A stretch of 64,000 nt of DNA from Aquitalea aquatilis (GTDB lineage Bacteria > Pseudomonadota > Gammaproteobacteria > Burkholderiales > Chromobacteriaceae). The position numbers and the translations under genes were made by a program. The stretch covers positions 1,364,001-1,428,000 of the forward strand of contig NZ_CP039731.1 in NCBI RefSeq assembly GCF_005155025.1, given 5' to 3'. The first letter of the stretch is position 1. Every line of letters begins with the position of its first letter. The notes beneath the pieces are model-generated. The model was not told the origin of the DNA and searched no databases. It saw only the letters and a program-made list of their open reading frames with translations. Below are positions 56,504 through 64,000 of this stretch, one piece after another.

Positions 56504-58041
56504 TATTGTGGTGGCTGTTGTTTCGCCAGCAGGGCATCCAGCTGGTGCAGGCGCTGAATCTCGCGCTGGCGCGCGGCATCTTCATCTTGGGACAGTGCCT
56601 TGTACAGCGAAACCGCCATGCCGATCATGATCAGCATGAAGGGCAGGGCCGCCACGATGGACATGGTCTGCAAACCCTTCAGCCCGCCGCTGGACAACAG
56701 CACCAGGGCAATGGCCGACAGCAGTACGCCCCAGATCAGCTTGACGCGGTGCCCCGGGTTGAGCGAACCGCCGGAGGACAGCATGCCCAGCACAAAGGTG
56801 GCGGAGTCGGCCGAGGTGACGAAGAAGCTGACCACCAGCAGCATGGCCAGTATGGACAGGGCCCGCCCGCCCGGCAGGTAGTCGAACATCACATACAGCG
56901 CGGTGGACACATCCTGTTTCACCGCGCTGACCAGGTCGGCGCCGGCAAACAGTTGCAGCTCGAGTGCCGTACCGCCGAACACGGCAAACCAGACAAAGCT
57001 GGCCAGGGCCGGCACCAGCATCACCCCCACCACGAATTCGCGAATGGTGCGCCCGCGCGAGACACGGGCGATGAACATGCCGACAAACGGTGCCCAGGTC
57101 ACCCACCAGGCCCAGTAAAACAGCGTCCAGCTGGCAATCCAGCTGCTCTGGTTGAAGGGCGACATGCGCAGGCTCATGCTGGTGAGATTGCCCAGATAAT
57201 CGCCGAAGGTGGTGGTGAAGGTATCAAAGATGAAACCGCTGGGGCCCAGTACCACCAGTAGCAGCATCAGGCCGCAGGCCAGCAGGATGTTGAGATTGGA
57301 CAACCACTTGATGCCGCGTGACAGGCCGGTGAGCGAGGACAGCAGAAACAGCACGGTGGCGATGGCGACGATGGCAAAGGTCAGCCAGGGCGAAGCCTGC
57401 AGGCCGAACAGTTTTTGCAGTCCGCTTTCGATCTGCAAAGTGCCAAAGCCCAGCGAAGTGGCCACGCCGAATACCGTGGCCAGCACGGCCAGGATATCAA
57501 TCGCCTTGCCAATGGGGCCATCGACCCGCGCACCCAGCAGAGGCCGGAAGGCCGCGCTGATCAGGCCCGGGGTACCACGGTTGAATTTGAAATAGGCCAG
57601 AATCAGCCCCATCAGGCTGTAGATGGCCCACGGGTGCAGGCCCCAGTGGAAAAAGGCATAGCGCATGGCGGCGCGCGCCGCGTCGGCCGACTGGGGCGTG
57701 ATGGCGGCGCTGGCCGGGGTAGCGAAGTGGGACAGCGGCTCGGCCACGCCCCAGAACACCAGGCCTATGCCCATGCCGGCAGAAAACAGCATGGCAAACC
57801 AGCTGCCACGGGAAAACTCCGGCTCCTCATCTTCTTTTCCCAGCCGGATATGGCCGAAACGGCCAAAGGCCAGATACAGCGCAAACACCAGAAAGCCGAA
57901 GACGCTGAGCAGGTAAAACCAGCCGAAGCGGGAAATGGTATAGGCCAGCAAGGCGGCGGTGGAGTCGGCCAGCTGTTGTGGGGCGAGTGCGCCGAACAGC
58001 ACAAACAGGGCAGTCAGTAACAGGGATAGGCGCAAGACCAA
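56503..58041 (-). CDS. BCCT family betaine/choline/carnitine transporter
   Basis: A 512-residue membrane protein with 12 predicted segments. The family motif MGIGLVFWGVAEPLSH and the tryptophan-rich TLFYWAWWVTWAPFVGMFIARVSRGRTIREF are clear. BCCT carriers import betaine, choline or carnitine with Na+ or H+, often for osmoprotection. The tails are short, so a regulated osmosensing C-terminus is not present. Start is TTG at 58041, six bases after AGGAGA. The stop codon lies on the edge of a repeat. Confidence 0.9.
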   Translation of the reverse strand: MVLRLSLLLTALFVLFGALAPQQLADSTAALLAYTISRFGWFYLLSVFGFLVFALYLAFGRFGHIRLGKEDEEPEFSRGSWFAMLFSAGMGIGLVFWGVAEPLSHFATPASAAITPQSADAARAAMRYAFFHWGLHPWAIYSLMGLILAYFKFNRGTPGLISAAFRPLLGARVDGPIGKAIDILAVLATVFGVATSLGFGTLQIESGLQKLFGLQASPWLTFAIVAIATVLFLLSSLTGLSRGIKWLSNLNILLACGLMLLLVVLGPSGFIFDTFTTTFGDYLGNLTSMSLRMSPFNQSSWIASWTLFYWAWWVTWAPFVGMFIARVSRGRTIREFVVGVMLVPALASFVWFAVFGGTALELQLFAGADLVSAVKQDVSTALYVMFDYLPGGRALSILAMLLVVSFFVTSADSATFVLGMLSSGGSLNPGHRVKLIWGVLLSAIALVLLSSGGLKGLQTMSIVAALPFMLIMIGMAVSLYKALSQDEDAARQREIQRLHQLDALLAKQQPPQ

Positions 58042-58465
58042 GCTTGTCTCCTTTCATCGGGCAGCCAGCAGAAAACCGGGCAGGGCGGCATTCACTGGCA
58101 GGGTGTGGGCATGGCTGTCACCCGGGCAGGCGCAGGGGCGCTGCGGGTGGCAGGCGGATGGTGTGGCTGCTGTGGCATGGCAAGTGGCGATGCAACACGG
58201 CGAGGCAGCCTGAAATGAGCGGCAATCTGTGCTGTGCCGTTATGGATAATTGAATGAATTCAAGATATTGCCTTTTTACCATATCATTATTAGTAAATTG
58301 TTGTAAACAAATATACTGAATCGGCGAGGGGCGGCACGATCCTGCGCGGGCGACTTGCGGGCGTTTTGCCCTAGGGGCCCGCTGCCGCTAAATGGATGGA
58401 TGCTTGACAGCATGCGGCGGACTGGCCAACCTGTCGCCTTTCGAAAAGCATGCAAGGAAACGGTG
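58042..58465. other. Divergent region between the BCCT gene and tlyA
   Basis: A 424-base region with an AT-rich patch at about 58245-58320. TATACT (58312-58317) is a possible -10 for the methyltransferase gene, with a weak -35 only. I find no operator or RNA gene. Confidence 0.45.
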
Positions 58466-59218
58466 ATGAAGCGGGTGGATCTTCTGTTGGTGGAACAAGG
58501 ACTTGCCACTTCACGTACGGTGGCACAAAGCCTGCTGGAAAGCGGCCGGGTCAGCCTGAATGGCCAGGTCATCAGCAAGGCCAGTTCAAAGTTTCCCGCC
58601 GGCACGCCCTTGCAGGTCAGGCCTGATCCGGCCGACCGCTTTGTCTCCCGTGGCGGGCAGAAGCTGGATGGGGCCTTGCAGCAGGCCGGGCTGGATATCA
58701 CTGGCTGGCGGGTGCTGGATGTGGGGCAGTCTACCGGCGGCTTTACCGATTGCGCCTTGCAGGCTGGTGCCGAGTATGTGGTGGGCGTGGATGTTGGCCA
58801 TGATCAGCTGCACCCCAAACTATGGGATGATCCGCGCGTCCGCTGTTTTGAAGGGGTGAACGCCCGTGCGCTGGATGGCCGGACCTTGTTGCAGGCCAAT
58901 GCTGGCCAGCCATTCGACCTGATGGTGTGCGATGTGTCGTTTATCTCGCTGACGCTGATCCTGCCATCAGCCCTGCCTTTGCTGGGGGAGAGCGGCCGTT
59001 TGCTGGGGCTGGTCAAACCGCAGTTCGAGGTGGGGCGCGGCGCGCTGGGGCATGGTGGCATCGTGCGCGATGAAAGCCTGTTTGCCGGCGTGCAGGACAA
59101 GATCAGCAGTTGCCTGGACGAGCTGGACTGGGAAGTGGAGCAGTGGTTTGACAGCCCGCTGACCGGTGCCGATGGCAACCGCGAGTTCTTCGTGCTGGCA
59201 CGCCGGGCTGTCTATTGA
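58466..59218 (+). CDS. TlyA family rRNA methyltransferase
   Basis: A 250-residue protein with an N-terminal S4 RNA-binding domain (KRVDLLLVEQGLATSRTVAQSL) and a FtsJ-like SAM-dependent methyltransferase domain (WRVLDVGQSTGGFTDCAL; DLMVCDVSFISLTLILP). TlyA-type enzymes 2'-O-methylate 16S and 23S rRNA and are often miscalled hemolysins. I start at ATG 58466, since MKRVDLLLV is the conserved beginning and AAGGAAA lies upstream. Single gene. Confidence 0.9.
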   Translation: MKRVDLLLVEQGLATSRTVAQSLLESGRVSLNGQVISKASSKFPAGTPLQVRPDPADRFVSRGGQKLDGALQQAGLDITGWRVLDVGQSTGGFTDCALQAGAEYVVGVDVGHDQLHPKLWDDPRVRCFEGVNARALDGRTLLQANAGQPFDLMVCDVSFISLTLILPSALPLLGESGRLLGLVKPQFEVGRGALGHGGIVRDESLFAGVQDKISSCLDELDWEVEQWFDSPLTGADGNREFFVLARRAVY

Positions 59219-59231
59219 GCGGACAAAGAAA

Positions 59232-59261
59232 ATCCGCAGAGGCATCGCACACTCTGCGGAT
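59232..59261 (-). terminator. Terminator of the universal stress protein gene
   Basis: A 10-bp stem ATCCGCAGAG / CTCTGCGGAT (59232-59241 with 59252-59261) is followed on the minus strand by TTTTCTTTG. Confidence 0.7.
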
Positions 59262-59319
59262 GGCACCGGCCACCTTGCCTGTGGCCTGACGGTGCGGTGG
59301 GATATCGGCTGGGGGCGCT

Positions 59320-59778
59320 TCAGTCTTCCTCGCCGCGCACCACCAGCAGTGGGCAGTGGGTCTTGCGCATGACGTTCTCGGCAAAGCTGCCCAGCATCAG
59401 GTGAGCCAGTCCGCTGCGGCCATGGGTGCCGATGACGATCAGCTCGGCCTGGTGGCTGTCGGCAAAACGGATCAGCGCATCGGCCATGTCCTTGCCGCCC
59501 TCCCAGCTTTCTGCGATATGGCAGTCCACCCGGCTGACGCCTTCGTTGATGGCCTGTTTTTGTGCCTTGTCCAGTAATTCCCGCGCCTGACGGAAAGCCA
59601 GATCATGCAGCTGATGGGTATCCAGCGCACCCACGCCTTCGATGGCCATGTCGCGCAAACTGGCCACATGCACCAGCGACAAGCTGGATTGCGCCATTTT
59701 GGCAATACGTAGTGCCTCGGCTAGAGCCTTTGCAGAAGTTCGGCTACCATCTACTGCAATAACAATGTGTTGATACAT
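59320..59778 (-). CDS. Universal stress protein (UspA family)
   Basis: A 152-residue cytosolic protein with the UspA fold. The ATP-binding motif GTHGRSGLAHLMLGSFAENV fits the pattern G-2x-G-9x-G(S/T). The N-terminus HIVIAVDGSRTSAKAL is standard. These proteins bind ATP and are induced by growth arrest or stress; the exact role is not known. ATG start preceded by AGGAG. Confidence 0.92.
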   Translation of the reverse strand: MYQHIVIAVDGSRTSAKALAEALRIAKMAQSSLSLVHVASLRDMAIEGVGALDTHQLHDLAFRQARELLDKAQKQAINEGVSRVDCHIAESWEGGKDMADALIRFADSHQAELIVIGTHGRSGLAHLMLGSFAENVMRKTHCPLLVVRGEED

Positions 59779-60047
59779 GGAGTGCTCCTCATAAAACCGT
59801 CGCTCGCGCCTGGTCAGATGGCGGTACTATCGGCCGGCATGACGCCTTGCCCGGCGGACAGAAGCGGCTGAATACCCTGTTTGATTTCAGGATACTCGCG
59901 GCAGATGAAAGACTCTCCGAACTAATTGTTATGCACTTGATCTATAACAAATTCGAACAGACCATGCGCCGCGTTTAATGCGTGAACCCATGGTCTGCCG
60001 CTATTCTGTCGACCACTTTGCACACTTGAGGGGGATGGTTTTACATC

Positions 60048-60362
60048 ATGTTGATCTTTGCCTTGCTGTCCTTGCTTGTCATTGCCGCCATCGTTGCCTG
60101 GAGTCTGAAATCGGGCAAGCGCAAAAACAAGAAGACGGTGGACGATAGCCGTATTTACGCAGCGCATACCCAGTCCCGGCCACTGGAGCCACTGGAACAC
60201 AGCACCGGCCATGCCTTCGGCCTGCTGCTCAAGGCCGCCCGTGGCGACCGTTCGGTGGTGGAGAAGTGGATCATGGCCGAACAGCATCAGAATATGCCGC
60301 CGATCAGCCGTGATGGTGCGATCGAGCAACTGGCCCAGCGTCTGCAGGCCAGCCGCCGCTAG
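60048..60362 (+). CDS. Membrane-anchored small protein, unknown function
   Basis: A 104-residue protein with one N-terminal membrane helix (about residues 2-20, IFALLSLLVIAAIVAWSL), a strongly basic patch (KSGKRKNKK) and a cytosolic tail with GHAFGLLLKAARGDRSVVEKW and QLAQRL. I do not recognise a family. It lies convergent with ggt, 2 bases apart. A promoter for it should be in 59779-60047, where I see none with confidence. Confidence 0.65.
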   Translation: MLIFALLSLLVIAAIVAWSLKSGKRKNKKTVDDSRIYAAHTQSRPLEPLEHSTGHAFGLLLKAARGDRSVVEKWIMAEQHQNMPPISRDGAIEQLAQRLQASRR

Positions 60363-60364
60363 CC

Positions 60365-62083
60365 CTAGCGGCCGAGCACCAGCCCTTCGCGGCGTGGATC
60401 CGCTCCGCCGATATAGCCATTACCCGTTCTGACCAGCGCCGACAGGCCACTGGTCATTTCCACCGTCTTCACCTGATGGCCCAGCGCGGTCAGCGTGCTG
60501 CCCTGCACTTCCAGCCCCTGCCCGGCTTCCAGCTCGGTGGTGCCATTGCGGTTGCCGTAGTGCGGCAGGCTGACCGCTTGTTGCGGATCGAGTTTCCAGT
60601 CCAGCAGGGCGATCAGTGTCTGGGCAACATAGCCGATGATCTGGCTGCCACCGGGCGAGCCAGTGGCCAGCAGGAACTGTCCCTTGCTGTCGAACACCAT
60701 GGTGGGCGACATGCTGCTGCGCGGCCGTTTGCGTGCTTCCACCCGGTTGGCCACCGGCTGTCCCTTGTCTTCCGGTGCGAAGGAAAAATCCGTCAGCTGG
60801 TTATTCAGCAAAAAGCCCTTGACCAGCATGCGGCTGCCAAACTGGTCTTCAATCGAGCTGGTCATGCTGACCACCCGCCCTTGCCGGTCCACTACATTGA
60901 GGTGCGAGGTGCTGGGCAGCTCAGGTGCGCTATCCCTGCCATACGCCGACAGTTTGACACCGGATGGCTCGCCCGCGCTGACCGCACCCATGCTGCGCTC
61001 TGGCTGGATCAAGCGGCTGCGCTGCTGTAGATAATCGGTGGCAACCAGGGCCGCGCTGGGCACGTTGGCAAAAGCCGGGTCAGCCAGATAGCGGTTGCGG
61101 TCGGCAAAGGCCAGCTTGCCCGCTTCCGCGAACAGGTGAATGGTGGAGCCGGCGGTGGGCGACATGTCTGCCAGCGGGAAGCGCTGTAGCATGCCCAGCA
61201 TTTGCAGGACGGCGACGCCGCCTGAACTGGGGGCATCCATGCCGCAAACCTGCCAGCTGTGATAGGGACCGCACAGCGGTTTGCGTTCGATGGCCTGGTA
61301 GGCGGCCAGATCCGCTGGCAGCATGCGGCCTGGGTTACGCGGATGCTGATTCACCTTGGCGATGATGGCCGTGGCGATGTCACCCTCGTAAAAGGCACGC
61401 GGGCCACGGCGGGCAATCTGCTCCAGCGTCGCGGCATAGTCGGGGTTTTTCAGCAGGCTGCCCATGGCTTTGGGCTGGCCATCGGGCTGATAGAAATAGC
61501 GGCGGGCCGCCTCGTCCTGCTGCAGAAACCGGTCGGAGGCGAGCAGGCTGTACAGCCGTGGCGAAATGGCAAAGCCCTGCTGCGCCAGCTGGATGGCGGG
61601 CTGGAACAGGCTGGCCCACGGCAGATGGCCACCATGCTGGTGTGCCAGCTTCAGCATGGCCAGTACGCCGGGAACACCAACCGAGCGCCCACCCACGACA
61701 GCCTGATAGAAGTCCATCGGCTGGCCTTGTGCTTGCAGGAAAAGCTTGCCATCTGCCGTGGCCGGGGCGGTTTCCCGGCCGTCAAAGCTGGTGAGCTGGT
61801 GGCCATCGTAATACAGCATGAATGCCCCACCGCCGATGCCGGACGATTGCGGCTCGGTCAGGCCCAGCACCAGCTGGGCGGCGATGGCGGCATCGATGGC
61901 GCTGCCACCACGCTGCAGGATGTCCAGTGCAGCCTTGCTGGCATACGGGTTGGCGGTCGATACCATGCTGTTGCGCGCACTGACTGCGGGGCGGGGGCTA
62001 AAGCCGCTGGCAGCCTCCGGCGCAGCGGTTTCCGCCAGAGCGGGCAGGGCGCACAGCAAGAGCAGCAGACTGCGTAACAGCAT
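60365..62083 (-). CDS. ggt: Gamma-glutamyltransferase
   Basis: A 572-residue periplasmic Ntn-hydrolase that cleaves and transfers gamma-glutamyl groups, for example from glutathione. A signal peptide covers residues 1-17. The proenzyme is cut before the Thr in PSTSHLNVVD (about residue 390), giving large and small subunits. Other motifs are GLTEPQSSGIGGGAFML, CGMDAPSSGGVAVLQML and SSIEDQFGSRM. It can release glutamate and support glutathione turnover. Confidence 0.95.
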   Translation of the reverse strand: MLLRSLLLLLCALPALAETAAPEAASGFSPRPAVSARNSMVSTANPYASKAALDILQRGGSAIDAAIAAQLVLGLTEPQSSGIGGGAFMLYYDGHQLTSFDGRETAPATADGKLFLQAQGQPMDFYQAVVGGRSVGVPGVLAMLKLAHQHGGHLPWASLFQPAIQLAQQGFAISPRLYSLLASDRFLQQDEAARRYFYQPDGQPKAMGSLLKNPDYAATLEQIARRGPRAFYEGDIATAIIAKVNQHPRNPGRMLPADLAAYQAIERKPLCGPYHSWQVCGMDAPSSGGVAVLQMLGMLQRFPLADMSPTAGSTIHLFAEAGKLAFADRNRYLADPAFANVPSAALVATDYLQQRSRLIQPERSMGAVSAGEPSGVKLSAYGRDSAPELPSTSHLNVVDRQGRVVSMTSSIEDQFGSRMLVKGFLLNNQLTDFSFAPEDKGQPVANRVEARKRPRSSMSPTMVFDSKGQFLLATGSPGGSQIIGYVAQTLIALLDWKLDPQQAVSLPHYGNRNGTTELEAGQGLEVQGSTLTALGHQVKTVEMTSGLSALVRTGNGYIGGADPRREGLVLGR

Positions 62084-62215
62084 GAAGATAAACCTCGGTT
62101 GCGATGGGATGGGTGAGCCGTGGCTGCCGCCGAAGGGGGCGGGCAGTGTGCAAGCATATGGGCAATGTTGCGGCAGGGCTGGGTGAGGGTCAATTCAGCG
62201 CGGTCAGCCATGAAA

Positions 62216-62247
62216 AACGGCCTGGCACGTTAATGTGCCAGGCCGTT
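62216..62247 (-). terminator. Terminator of the glutamine-synthetase-family gene
   Basis: A 13-bp stem AACGGCCTGGCAC / GTGCCAGGCCGTT (62216-62228 with 62235-62247) with a 6-base loop, followed on the minus strand by TTTTTCATGG-type T's. It lies 22 bases beyond the stop. Confidence 0.88.
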
Positions 62248-62268
62248 GTCATTGCCGGGTTGGCAAAT

Positions 62269-63621
62269 TCAGGACAGGGTGGCCAGGTACTGGCGCTCCC
62301 ATGGCGTGATCTGGTTGTGGAAATGGCTGAGTTCCACGTCCTTTACCGCCAGATAGGCTGCACTGAATTCGCTGCCGAACAGGCGTTCTGCCGTGTCATG
62401 GGCGGCCATCAGGGCGCAGGCGGCATCCAGGGTATTGGGCAGGGTGGCGGCATCGGCATTGTTGAAGACATTGCCAACAGCCGGCTCGCTCGGGCTGAGC
62501 TTTTCTTCCACGCCGAGCAGGCCTGCGCCCAGGCTGGCGGCCAGCGACAGGTAGGCATTGGCATCGCAGCCGGGCAGGCGGTTTTCCACGCGACGGGCTT
62601 CCGGGCCGGATACCGGCACGCGGATGCCGACCGAGCGGTTGTCCACTCCCCAGCTCACATTCACCGGTGCAGCCAGACCCTTGACGAAGCGGCGGAAGGA
62701 GTTGGGGCTGGGGCAGAACAGCGGCATCAGGTGTGGCAGATACTGTTGCAGGCCGCCGATGTAATGGAAGAATTCGGCGCTGGCTTCACCATTGGCCTGG
62801 CTGAACACATTATTGCCCTGGCCATCCACCACGCTCTGGTGCAAGTGCATCGAACTACCCGGCTGACCGGGCAGCGGCTTGGCCATGCACACCACGGTCA
62901 GGCCGTGCTGGTAGCCGATTTCCTTCAGCGCGTACTTGAACAGGAAGGTCTGGTCGGCCAGCTCCAGCGCATTGCCATGCTTGAGGTTGATCTCGAACTG
63001 GCTGGGGCCCATTTCGTGCACATAGGTATCGGTCTGGATGCCCAGTTGCTCGCAGGCGCGGTACAGGTCGTCGAAGAAGCCTTCCAGATCGTTCAGCGTG
63101 GAAAAGCTGAAGGCATCGAAGCCGGTTTCGCGGCGGCCGGTACGCAGGGCCGGTGCCTGGAAGGCTTGGTCCGGATTGGCGTGGGCATCGAAGATGTAGA
63201 ACTCCAGCTCCGGTGCCACCACCGGGGTCCAGCCCCGTGCCTGATAGCGCGCCAGAATGTTCTTCAGCGCCGAGCGCGGTGCCAGCGGCGACAGGCTGCC
63301 ATCGTGGTCGATGTTGTCACACACCACCATGGCGCGCGGGGTCTTGGCCCACGGCACCGGGCGCAGCGTGGCGAAGTCCGGGCGCAGCACGACATCGGGG
63401 TCGTTTTCGCCATAAAAGCGGTAGTCGGGAAATTCGCCCACGCAGGTCTGGATGGCGACGGCACGGGCAATACGTAATTCCTGGCCTTTGATCAAAGCCT
63501 TGGCAGGCAGGGTTTTGCCACGGGCAAAGCCGCTGACATCAGCAAAGGCCAGCTCAACGTCGCGGACGTTTTGCTGAATCAACCATTCGGCTTGAGCAGC
63601 CGCGATGGAGTGTTGGGACAT
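62269..63621 (-). CDS. Glutamine synthetase family protein (PuuA-like)
   Basis: A 450-residue glutamine-synthetase-family ligase. ATP- and metal-site segments are VVAPELEFYIFD, MGPSQFEINLKHG, GSSMHLHQSV and the RVPVSGPEARRVENRLPG region. The adenylylated NLYDLPPEE loop of true GlnA is missing, and length and motifs fit gamma-glutamylpolyamine synthetase or a related PuuA enzyme. Start at ATG 63621 after GGGGAGA; the longer frame is not supported. No puu genes are adjacent, so the substrate is open. Confidence 0.88.
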   Translation of the reverse strand: MSQHSIAAAQAEWLIQQNVRDVELAFADVSGFARGKTLPAKALIKGQELRIARAVAIQTCVGEFPDYRFYGENDPDVVLRPDFATLRPVPWAKTPRAMVVCDNIDHDGSLSPLAPRSALKNILARYQARGWTPVVAPELEFYIFDAHANPDQAFQAPALRTGRRETGFDAFSFSTLNDLEGFFDDLYRACEQLGIQTDTYVHEMGPSQFEINLKHGNALELADQTFLFKYALKEIGYQHGLTVVCMAKPLPGQPGSSMHLHQSVVDGQGNNVFSQANGEASAEFFHYIGGLQQYLPHLMPLFCPSPNSFRRFVKGLAAPVNVSWGVDNRSVGIRVPVSGPEARRVENRLPGCDANAYLSLAASLGAGLLGVEEKLSPSEPAVGNVFNNADAATLPNTLDAACALMAAHDTAERLFGSEFSAAYLAVKDVELSHFHNQITPWERQYLATLS

Positions 63622-63774
63622 GCAGGTCTCCCCTGGAGTGTTCTCGATTGTTTCATCTATCTGCCTGTCTGTCGGTACTGCATTTTTTTGATTTTGCGGG
63701 CTGTGCCCTGAGGGCATTATGCCACCGGCAGGGGGGAGGGCAAGCGTGATGTCGCTTCGGCTAGTCATGGCACA

Positions 63775-63810
63775 TGAAAAAACCGGCCCTGTTGCAGCCA
63801 GGGCCGGTTT
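63775..63810 (-). terminator. Terminator of the partial chemotaxis receptor gene
   Basis: A 12-bp stem AAACCGGCCCTG / CAGGGCCGGTTT (63780-63791 with 63799-63810) and, on the minus strand, a following TTTTTC run, just past the stop. Confidence 0.88.
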
Positions 63811-63833
63811 GATCACAAGTGAGAAAAGCGCGC

Positions 63834-64000
63834 TTACAGCCGGAAGCGTGATACCGACTGGTGCAGCTGGCGGGCGTGCTGGTCGATATTCTGCATGGCA
63901 TCGACTGCCTGCTTGACCGAACTCTGGGTTTCTTCCACCACGCCAGCCACCTGCTCCACGCTGACCGCGATATTGGCACCGGCCTGGCTTTGCTCGGTCA
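63834..64000 (-). CDS. Methyl-accepting chemotaxis protein, C-terminal fragment
   Basis: Only the last 55 residues before the stop are in the window. They read TEQSQAGANIAVSVEQVAGV, then VEETQSSVKQAVDAM with helical coiled-coil character, matching the end of an MCP signalling domain. The rest lies beyond 64000. Whether it has a membrane ligand domain cannot be told. Confidence 0.75.
   Translation of the reverse strand, partial: TEQSQAGANIAVSVEQVAGVVEETQSSVKQAVDAMQNIDQHARQLHQSVSRFRL

Overview
The window is 64 kb of GC-rich chromosome (AT-rich only in a few intergenic islands) with dense, operon-like packing. Protein content and gene order point to a betaproteobacterium of the Neisseriales, most likely Chromobacteriaceae (Chromobacterium/Aquitalea/Vogesella type). 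This is an inference from gene order (mraZ to ftsZ then lpxC, the mre/mrd cluster, a CNP1-family protein, OppABCDF). I see no rRNA, tRNA, CRISPR array, prophage or complete insertion sequence. Most of the window is conserved housekeeping DNA. The unusual material is in small repeats and intergenic structures.

Layout. 1-8.1 kb: mixed single genes: patatin-like lipoprotein, GST, dinB and a SelW-like protein, a PCuAC copper chaperone, MarC, an AraC regulator, then a tightly overlapped GFA-azlC-azlD unit meeting a sterol-desaturase-like gene tail to tail. 8.2-13.8 kb (minus strand): the elongasome cluster mreB-mreC-mreD-mrdA(PBP2)-rodA. 14.1-17.4 kb (plus): gatC-gatA-gatB, closed by a strong terminator. 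17.7-36.5 kb (plus): the dcw cluster mraZ-rsmH-ftsL-ftsI-murE-murF-mraY-murD-ftsW-murG-murC-ddl-ftsQ-ftsA-ftsZ, then lpxC, a 60-residue membrane protein and moaC. It has a good sigma70 promoter over a 10-bp-periodic MraZ operator. Start/stop overlaps run almost unbroken, except that a tandem 113-bp hairpin-rich repeat lies between ftsW and murG.

36.5-40.3 kb: an EamA transporter, CNP1-family and NRDE-family proteins on the minus strand, then tusA-like and pyrC on the plus strand. 40.3-46.6 kb: a long leader region and oppA-oppB-oppC-oppD-oppF, with two strong hairpins between oppA and oppB. 46.7-51.2 kb: M48 protease, tcdA, a small zinc-ribbon-like protein, threonine aldolase, a secreted alpha/beta hydrolase and a lone fimbrial-subunit-like protein. 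51.5-58 kb: prolyl oligopeptidase, a GST/FAXC-like protein, a GNAT acetyltransferase, a DUF861 cupin, YceH and a BCCT transporter, with MITE/REP-like repeats at 53.6, 55.6 and 56.4 kb that begin at or next to stop codons. 58.4-64 kb: TlyA-type methyltransferase, universal stress protein, a small membrane-anchored protein, gamma-glutamyltransferase, a PuuA-like glutamine-synthetase-family ligase and the C-terminus of a chemotaxis receptor cut by the window edge.

How it fits together: the mre/mrd block builds the lateral wall, the dcw block makes lipid II and the divisome, and LpxC starts lipid A, so one 27-kb stretch covers nearly all envelope growth. Opp imports peptides that could feed the peptidase and amino-acid enzymes found later. 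No obviously new multi-gene system is visible. The best candidate for undescribed biology is the structured repeat inside the dcw cluster.
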